From positions 38,649 to 102,648 of the forward strand of contig JAJPIV010000080.1 of the NCBI GenBank assembly GCA_021324595.1: a DNA stretch of 64,000 nucleotides, read 5' to 3'. Of this stretch, positions 57,730 through 64,000 are shown in pieces. The DNA comes from Actinomycetota bacterium (GTDB taxonomy: Bacteria > Actinomycetota > Actinomycetes > Streptosporangiales > Streptosporangiaceae). The position numbers and the translations under genes are program-made. Each line of letters starts with the position of its first letter. Within the stretch, counting starts at the first letter, position 1. The notes under the pieces were generated by a model. The model ran no database searches, had not been told where the DNA came from, and worked only from the letters and a program-made list of their open reading frames with translations.

Positions 57730-59510
57730 CCGGGGCGGACGTCGCGCTGGCCGCCCGCACCGCGGTGCGGCTGCGGCCGTCGCAGGTCGCGCACCGGGCC
57801 AGGCTCCGGGCGCAGCGCGCGGCCCTGCGCCGGTGGCCCCGGGCCGGCCGCCGGCTGCTCGCCGGGCCCGATCCGGCCGGCGCGCGCGGCTGGCCGCGCG
57901 GCTTCGCCCCGCTCGACGCGCGGGCGGGGCTCGGCTGGCCCGGCCTGGCCGGCCTGGCCGGCGGCAGGATCGAGGCGCTGGGCATCGCCCGGGATCTCGG
58001 TGACCCGCCGGACTGGGAGCAGGCCGGCGCTCCCCGGCTGTGGCGCTTCCACCTGCACTACTGGGACTGGGCCTGGGGCCTGGCGGCCGAGCCCGACCGG
58101 GCGGCGGCGCGCGCCGCGTTCGCCGCGCTCTGGCGGTCCTGGCGTTCGGCGGTCACGTTCGGCCGCGGCGACGCCTGGCTGCCCTACCCGGCGGCCCTGC
58201 GCGCGTGGGCCTGGTGCGGCCAGCACCGGCCGCTGGTGGCGGGCGGCGAGCTGGAGCGCGAGTTCACCGCCGAGCTCGCGGCCCACTGCGGGTTCCTCCG
58301 CCGTCACCTGGAGGCCGATGTCGGCGGTAATCACCTGATCAAGAACCTCAAGGCGCTGGCCGGCCTGGCGGTGTTCTTCGGCGACGAGCGGCTGCTGCGG
58401 CGCGCGCTGGGCCGCCTGGCCGGCCAGGCCGCCGTGCAGGTGCTGCCCGACGGCGGCCACTACGAGCGGGCCCCGGCCTACCACTGCCAGGTGCTCGCCG
58501 ACCTCATCGACGTGGCGGGCCTGGCCGCCGCGGCCGGGATCGCCGCGCCCTCCGAGCTGGCCGTCCTGACCGGGGCGATCGGGCGGATGCGCGGGTGGCT
58601 CGGCCAGGTGCTGCTGCCCGGCGGCCAGGTGCCGCTGCTGAACGACGGCTACCCGGTGCCCGCGGCGCTCGTGGCCGCGTGCCGGCCCGGCCCGGCTCCC
58701 GCCCGGCCGCTGGTGGTGCTGCCCGGCAGCGGGCTGGCCCGCGCCACGGCCGGCGGCTGGCACCTGCTCGCCGACGTGGGCGCTCCGTGCCCGGACGAGC
58801 TGCCCGCCCACGCCCACGCGGACCCCCTCGGCTGCCTGGTCCACCTGGACGGGGCGCCGCTGCTGGTGGACACCGGCACCTCGGGTTATGAGCCCGGCCC
58901 GGTCAGGTCCTACGAGCGGTCCACCAGCGCGCACAGCACGGTCCAGGTGGACGGCGCGGACTCGACCGAGGTGTGGGGCGCGTTCCGGGCCGGGCGCCGG
59001 GCGCGGGTCCGTGACCTGACCGCCCGGGAGGACGCCGGGAGGATCATCATCGAGGCGTCCCACGACGGCTTCCGGCGGCTGCCCGGCAACCCGGTCCATC
59101 GCCGCCGCTGGACGCTGACGGCCCGGGAACTGCTGATCACCGACGAGGTGACGGGCTCGGGTCGCCACCAGGTGGCGGCCACCTGGCACCTGTCGCCCGG
59201 GACGCTGGTGCGGATCGAGCCGGACCTGGCCGGACGGGCCGCCGGCGGCGGCGCCGGCGTCCCGTGGTGCCGGTCGGCAGTGCTCACGGCCGGCGGCCCG
59301 GGCGGCCCGGCCGTGGCCGTCACGCTGCGCGCCTCCAGCCCGGCGCTTCTCCAGGCGGGCTCGGCGCCGGTCGCGAGCGGCTTCGCCCGCACGGTCCCGG
59401 CGCCGGTGCTGACCTGCCGCGTGGACGCCGCCCTGCCGGTGCAGCTCGAGGTCCGGCTGCGCCGCGTCACGGGCACCGGCCCCGGCCGGCCCGCGGGGGA
59501 GGCGTCGTGA
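57726..59510 (+). CDS. Heparinase II/III family protein (polysaccharide lyase-like)
   Basis: LWRFHLHYWDW; GNHLIKNLKALAGLAVFFGDERLL; DGGHYERAPAYHCQVLADLID; PAHAHADPLGCLVHLDGAPLLVDTGTSGYEPGPVRSYERSTSAHSTVQVDGADSTEVWGAFR. Confidence 0.92.
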   Translation: MTGADVALAARTAVRLRPSQVAHRARLRAQRAALRRWPRAGRRLLAGPDPAGARGWPRGFAPLDARAGLGWPGLAGLAGGRIEALGIARDLGDPPDWEQAGAPRLWRFHLHYWDWAWGLAAEPDRAAARAAFAALWRSWRSAVTFGRGDAWLPYPAALRAWAWCGQHRPLVAGGELEREFTAELAAHCGFLRRHLEADVGGNHLIKNLKALAGLAVFFGDERLLRRALGRLAGQAAVQVLPDGGHYERAPAYHCQVLADLIDVAGLAAAAGIAAPSELAVLTGAIGRMRGWLGQVLLPGGQVPLLNDGYPVPAALVAACRPGPAPARPLVVLPGSGLARATAGGWHLLADVGAPCPDELPAHAHADPLGCLVHLDGAPLLVDTGTSGYEPGPVRSYERSTSAHSTVQVDGADSTEVWGAFRAGRRARVRDLTAREDAGRIIIEASHDGFRRLPGNPVHRRRWTLTARELLITDEVTGSGRHQVAATWHLSPGTLVRIEPDLAGRAAGGGAGVPWCRSAVLTAGGPGGPAVAVTLRASSPALLQAGSAPVASGFARTVPAPVLTCRVDAALPVQLEVRLRRVTGTGPGRPAGEAS

Positions 59511-59626
59511 TCGCCGCGAGGGCCGGGGGCACTCGGGCAGGCGGCGTGCCCACGGGGAGGCGGCGTGGCCACGAGGTGGCGGACCGCGTGACCAGGGGAG
59601 AAGCGACCATGGGGGAAACGCCGTGA
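59507..59626 (+). CDS. Putative small ORF, 39 aa, unknown function
   Basis: VIAARAGGTRAGGVPTGRRRGHEVADRVTRGEATMGETP; GTGA overlap with upstream stop and GTGA overlap with downstream start. Confidence 0.35.
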   Translation: MIAARAGGTRAGGVPTGRRRGHEVADRVTRGEATMGETP

Positions 59627-61794
59627 GGCAGGTCGTTCAGCCGCTCGCGGGCGGGCCGGTCCGGGTGCTCGACGTGCCACGGCCGGTTCCGGCGCCGACG
59701 GAGGTGCTCGTGCGCACCCTCGCCTCGGTGCTGTCGCCGGGCACGGAGAGCGCGGTCACCGCCCTGGCCCGCTCCGGCCTGGTCGCCAAGGCCCGGGCCA
59801 GGCCGGACCTGGCCCGGCAGGTCGTCCGCAGGGCGCGGGCCGACGGGGTCGCCGCGGCCGTGGGCGCGGTGCGGAGCAGGCTCGCCGGCGACATCCCGCT
59901 CGGCTACTCGGCGGCGGGCGAGGTGATCGAGGTCGGCGCCGCGGTGACCGGGATCCGGCCCGGCCAGGTCGTCGCGACGGCGGGGGCGGGCAAGGCGAAT
60001 CACGCCGAGTACCAGGCGGTCCCGGGCCTGCTGTGCGCCGTGGTGCCCGACGGCGTGCCGCCCGGCGACGCCGCGTTCGCCACCCTTGCCGCGATACCGC
60101 TGCATGCCCTGCGGCTGGCCGGGGTGGGCCCGGGGTCGAAGGTGGTGGTGATCGGCCTGGGCCTGATCGGCCAGCTCGCGGCCCGGCTCGCGATGGCGGC
60201 GGGATGCGACGTGGCCGGGATCGACCCGGCCGGGCACGCCCGGGACGCCGCGCGCGGCTCCGGGGTGCTGGCGCTGGAGGAGTCAGGCGAGGCGACTACG
60301 CAGCGGGTGCTCGCCTGGTCCCGGGGCCGGGGGGCCGACGCGGTGCTGGTGTGCGCGGCGACCCCCTCGGCGGACCCGGTCGCCCGGGCGCCCGGGCTCT
60401 GCCGGGACCGGGCCAGCGTGGTGATCGTCGGCGACGTGGGCCTGCGGCTGGACCGGGCGCCGTTCTACGCGCGCGAGCTGTCGCTGCTGTTCGCCCGGTC
60501 CTATGGACCGGGCCGGCATGAGCCGTCCTATGAGCAGTGGGGCGTGGACTACCCGCCCGGGCAGGTCCGCTGGACCGAGGGGCGGAACCTGGAGGCCGTG
60601 CTCGACCTGCTCGCGGTCGGCCGGCTCGCCGTCGCCGACCTGGTCACGCACCGGTTCCCGATCGAGGACGCGGCCCGCGCTTACGAGCTGATCGAGCGGC
60701 GCTCCGAGCCGTACCTGGCGATCAGCCTCAGCTACCCGGGGCCGCCGGCCGCCCCGCCTGCCCGGCCGGCGCCCGCGGCGCCTGCGGCCCCGCCGCCCGC
60801 GGCCGAAGCTGCGCTGCCCGCCGCGCGGCGGGCCGCCGGGCACGGCCCGATCCGCGCGCCCGGCGTCGGCTGGATCGGAGCGGGCTCGTTCTCCGGCCAG
60901 ACGCTGCTGCCGGCGTTCCGCGCCGCCCGGCTCACCAGCCTGGTGGCGGTGGCCTCGGCGAGCGGGCTGTCCGCGCGCTGCTTCGCCGAGCGGCACGGCT
61001 TCACCGCCGCCGTGAGCGGCGCGGGAGCGGTCATCGACCACCCCGAGGTGGATGTAGTGGTGGTCGCGACCCCGCATGACTCGCACGCCGAGCTCACGGC
61101 GCGGGCGCTGGCCGCCGGCCGGCACGTGTGGTGCGAGAAGCCGCTCGCGCTCAGCGCCGACGGGGTCGACTCGGTCGAGGCCGCGTGGCGGGCGTCGGGC
61201 AGGCAGCTCATGATCGGGTTCAACCGCCGCTGGTCGCCGGCCGTCCTGGCGGCCGCGCGCGCCCTCGCAGGCGTCCCGGGGCCGCGCTACGTGACTTACC
61301 GGGTCGCCGCCGGGCCGGTGCCGGCGGGCCACTGGTACCACGACCGGCGGCAGGGCGGGCGGCTGCTCGGCGAGGTGTGTCACTTCGTCGACACGGCGCA
61401 GGCGCTGGCCGGGGAACCGGTCGCGCAGATCCGCGCCGTGCTCGGCGGCGACGACCGCGACGGCCACGGCGTTCCCGGGGCGGACGCGGCCGTGTGCGTC
61501 AGGTTCGCCGCCGGGTCGCTCGCGGTGATCTGCTACGGCAGCGCGCGGTTGCGCGACGGCAAGGAGCGGGTCGAGGTCATGGCCGGGCCGCACGCCCTGG
61601 TGATCGACGACTTCAGGTCCGCGCGCCTGGACGGCCGGGTGCTCTGGAGGGGGAGGCGGGACAAGGGTCACCGGGCGCAGGCCGCCGCGTTCGCCGCGGC
61701 GATCTCCGGAGGGGCCGCGCTGCCCACCGCCGACATGATCGCCACCATGCGCGCGACCATCGCCGCCGCGGATTCCGGGGTGCGCGGTGATTAA
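59623..61794 (+). CDS. Bi-domain oxidoreductase: zinc-type alcohol dehydrogenase fused to Gfo/Idh/MocA dehydrogenase
   Basis: N-terminal MDR (VLSPGTESAV; GVGPGSKVVVIGLGLIGQLAARLA), Pro/Ala linker, C-terminal Gfo/Idh (VGWIGAGSFSGQTLLPAFR; VVVVATPHDSHAELTARALAAGRHVWCEKPLALS). Confidence 0.93.
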   Translation: MRQVVQPLAGGPVRVLDVPRPVPAPTEVLVRTLASVLSPGTESAVTALARSGLVAKARARPDLARQVVRRARADGVAAAVGAVRSRLAGDIPLGYSAAGEVIEVGAAVTGIRPGQVVATAGAGKANHAEYQAVPGLLCAVVPDGVPPGDAAFATLAAIPLHALRLAGVGPGSKVVVIGLGLIGQLAARLAMAAGCDVAGIDPAGHARDAARGSGVLALEESGEATTQRVLAWSRGRGADAVLVCAATPSADPVARAPGLCRDRASVVIVGDVGLRLDRAPFYARELSLLFARSYGPGRHEPSYEQWGVDYPPGQVRWTEGRNLEAVLDLLAVGRLAVADLVTHRFPIEDAARAYELIERRSEPYLAISLSYPGPPAAPPARPAPAAPAAPPPAAEAALPAARRAAGHGPIRAPGVGWIGAGSFSGQTLLPAFRAARLTSLVAVASASGLSARCFAERHGFTAAVSGAGAVIDHPEVDVVVVATPHDSHAELTARALAAGRHVWCEKPLALSADGVDSVEAAWRASGRQLMIGFNRRWSPAVLAAARALAGVPGPRYVTYRVAAGPVPAGHWYHDRRQGGRLLGEVCHFVDTAQALAGEPVAQIRAVLGGDDRDGHGVPGADAAVCVRFAAGSLAVICYGSARLRDGKERVEVMAGPHALVIDDFRSARLDGRVLWRGRRDKGHRAQAAAFAAAISGGAALPTADMIATMRATIAAADSGVRGD

Positions 61795-61811
61795 CCCTGA
61801 GAATTCAGGGT
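61794..61811 (+). terminator. Possible hairpin after oxidoreductase stop codon
   Basis: ACCCTGA-GAAT-TCAGGGT, 7-bp perfect stem overlapping the TAA stop; no T-tract. Confidence 0.4.
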
Positions 61812-61880
61812 GGTCTCTAGCGCGCTGGCGCGGCAAACGTGAGAAGTGCTCCTGACCTGGGAGGATATGGGTGCTGATTC

Positions 61881-64000
61881 TCAGACCTCCGGAAGTAGGT
61901 GAGCCGCGGACCGTCTGGCCTGCCGTTTCCTTGATGCCCTTGTTATGCGGAAACTGTTGAATTTACGGTTGGATGAGGGCATGACGCCGGCGGCCGCGGC
62001 CATCCTGGAGGGCATGCCCGGCCCCAGGCTCCTGCACCACGCGGACCGTGCCGGCACAACCTGGTTCCTGGCCGGATCGGCGCGGCTGGCCTGCTACCCG
62101 TCCGGGGACGCGGGGATGCGCAACGTCGCGGTGGCGGTACTGCGCCAGCTCGGGTTCGGCGGCCGGGCGGTCGCCGGGGTGATGGGGCTGACCGGGAATT
62201 ACGTCGCCACGCAGCATAACCGGGCGCTGCGGCGCCCGGGCCGCAGGCAGGCGAGCCGAAGGCGGAAGACGAGCCCGCGGCGCCTGAGCAGGAAGGCGAG
62301 ACCGAGGCCCGGACCGCGGCGCCCGGGCCCGCACCCTCGCCTGCCGGCGGCCTGGTCCCGGCGGGCGGGCGGGAGCGGTCGCCGGGCGCCGGGCTGGCCC
62401 GGGTCGCCGGCGGCGTGCTGCCCAGCCGGCATGCGGGGGTGATGCTGGCCCGCGCCTACCTGGACCGGATCGGCGCGGAGGCAATCCTGGCGGCCGGGCT
62501 GCCGCCCGGGCTGGCCCGGCCGCGGTATGACGACCTGGGGCTGCTGACTGCCACGTCGCTGGCGTTCGCGCTCGGGATGTCATCGGCGGAGGGGGCCGAG
62601 CACCTGATCCCGGCCCGGGCCGGGATCCTGGCTGGGGTCGGCCGGCTCCCCGGCCCCCGGACGCCGGGGCCCCGGCTGGCCGCGATCGCCGGGGCGTGCG
62701 GCCCGCTGGCCCTGCAGCGCCAGCTGGCCGCGGCGATGCTGGCCGTCGGCGCCCCGGGCCTGCACGCGTACTACGCCGGTGATCACTTCGTCCCCTGCGA
62801 GGGCGCCAGGCCCGTGGCTGGAACACCAAGCGCCGCCACGCCCAGCCCGGCCGCGCCGGCACCATGGTCGCCGGCTACCAGGGCCGGGCGGTGTGCCTCG
62901 CCGCCGGCGGGCCGTCCGGGCTTTCCGCCACCTTGCCGCCCGTCCTGGCCCAGCCGCGCCAGGTGCTCGGCGCGGAGGCGAAGATCATGCCCGGCTTGGA
63001 CCGGGGCGGCTCCTACCCGGTCGCCTTCCGCGCCATCCGCGAGCAGCGCGCCGACTGGGTCACCTGGCGGCGCGGCCCGCTCGCCCAGGTCACCGCCGCG
63101 CCGCGCCGGCACTGGGCCGCCCCCGGCGACGGCAGGCCCGCCGAAGTCCTCACCCTCGCCGATGAGAGCGCGGAGATCAAGGACAACGGCGAGGCCCGGC
63201 AGATCACCTTGTCCGAGGACGGCGTCCCGGTGCTGCAGGTGCTCACCAGCGACACCACCGCCCCGGCGGTGGCGCTGCTGGCCTGGCTGCGCTGCCGGTG
63301 GCGGATCGGGAACCTGTTCAAGTACCCGGAGTCCCGCTACGGCATCCACTGGCTGTGCGACTACCACGCCAGCCCCGAAGACGACGACCACCTGACCGCC
63401 ACCCCGACGCAAGGCCGCCCGCGCCCGGCAGCGCCAGGCCGAGGCGGCCCTGGCCGCCGCCGAGTGGGCGCTCGCCGCCGTGATCTCCGCCCCGGACCTT
63501 TCCGCCGCCGCCAAGAACAAGGCCGCCCCGGCCGCCGAGAACAAGATCACCAAGGCCAGGGACGCCGTCACCGCGGCGAAGGCGGCGCTCAAGCACACCC
63601 CCGCTAAGCTGCCCGCCAGCCAGGCCACCCCCGGCGCGCAGAAGGCCATCCTGGCCACCCGGCGCCGCTCCCTGCAGATGGTCCTGCGGCAGCTCGCCGC
63701 CGCCGCCGGGCACTGGCCCGGCAACCGGCTCAACGACTACCCGCGCGACCCCGGCGAATACCGGGCCATCACCCGCCGCCTGCTCCACCCCGGCGGCCAG
63801 ATCACCCGCACGCCCCCCGCGTGATCACCGCGACCCACGATCCGCCCGCCCCGCCCCGGATCACCCGCGCCCTCGCCCTGCCCCCCGAGCAGATCAACGC
63901 AACCCCGCCCCGCATGCCCGGCGACAGCCCCGCCCATCACCTACCAGCCCGCGGCACCGCCAATCTGACAACGATCAAGGACCGACTTCCGGAGATCTGA
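61881..64000 (+). mobile_element. Insertion sequence of at least 2,120 bp with terminal inverted repeats
   Basis: Left TIR TCAGACCTCCGGAAGTAGGT (61881-61900) matches the reverse complement of ACCGACTTCCGGAGATCTGA (63981-64000) at 18/20 positions; transposase-like reading frames between. Confidence 0.85.
61945..63824 (+). pseudogene. DDE-type transposase, frameshifted in at least three places
   Basis: Continuous transposase-like protein recovered only by joining ORFs 61945.., 62415.., 62864.. and 63480..63824 (MRKLLNLRLDEGMTPAAAAILEG...; HAYYAGDHFVPCEGARPVA / WNTKRRHAQPGRAGTMVAGYQGRAVCL; WRIGNLFKYPESRYGIHWLCDY; NRLNDYPRDPGEYRAITRRLLHPGGQI). Confidence 0.8.

Noticed and set aside
61945-63824. 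Programmed ribosomal frameshifting in the IS transposase
   Set aside because: At least three separate frame changes are needed and no slippery site stands out; decay or sequencing indels are simpler explanations.

Overview
The window is a very GC-rich actinomycete chromosome segment; the order cannot be fixed from sequence alone. Positions 1-36 kb are mostly conserved core genes: rimI (partial), tsaD, a CIRCE-controlled groES-groEL with a His-rich GroEL tail, guaB, guaB3, a TetR regulator with paired acyl-CoA dehydrogenases, glpD, trpS, a D-Ala-D-Ala carboxypeptidase, an acyl-CoA mutase, an M20 amidohydrolase and an NAD(P)H-quinone dehydrogenase. This part ends in a divergent nucleoside uptake/salvage locus: BMP lipoprotein, ABC transporter, PNP and phosphosugar mutase on one side; BlaI-type regulator, cdd, deoA and add on the other. 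Positions 36.4-61.8 kb hold a large surface-polysaccharide locus. It encodes a sulfotransferase, glycosyltransferases, flippase, polymerase-like protein, aminotransferase, WbqC, PIG-L, FkbM, methyltransferases, a CapD-like dehydratase, LMW-PTP, a BY-kinase with a (GY)7 tail, a WecA/MraY-like transferase, an epimerase, a heparinase II/III-like protein and a fused Zn-ADH/Gfo-Idh oxidoreductase. deoC is stranded inside it. The right edge is an insertion sequence with clear terminal inverted repeats (61881-61900 and 63981-64000) and a frameshifted transposase. The most interesting items are: the polysaccharide locus, which combines sulfation, de-N-acetylation and polysaccharide-lyase functions and contains nine overlapping genes; a 39-aa ORF coupled at both ends inside that locus; several palindromic or direct-repeat candidate operators; and the boundary IS. 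No CRISPR array, rRNA or tRNA was recognised.
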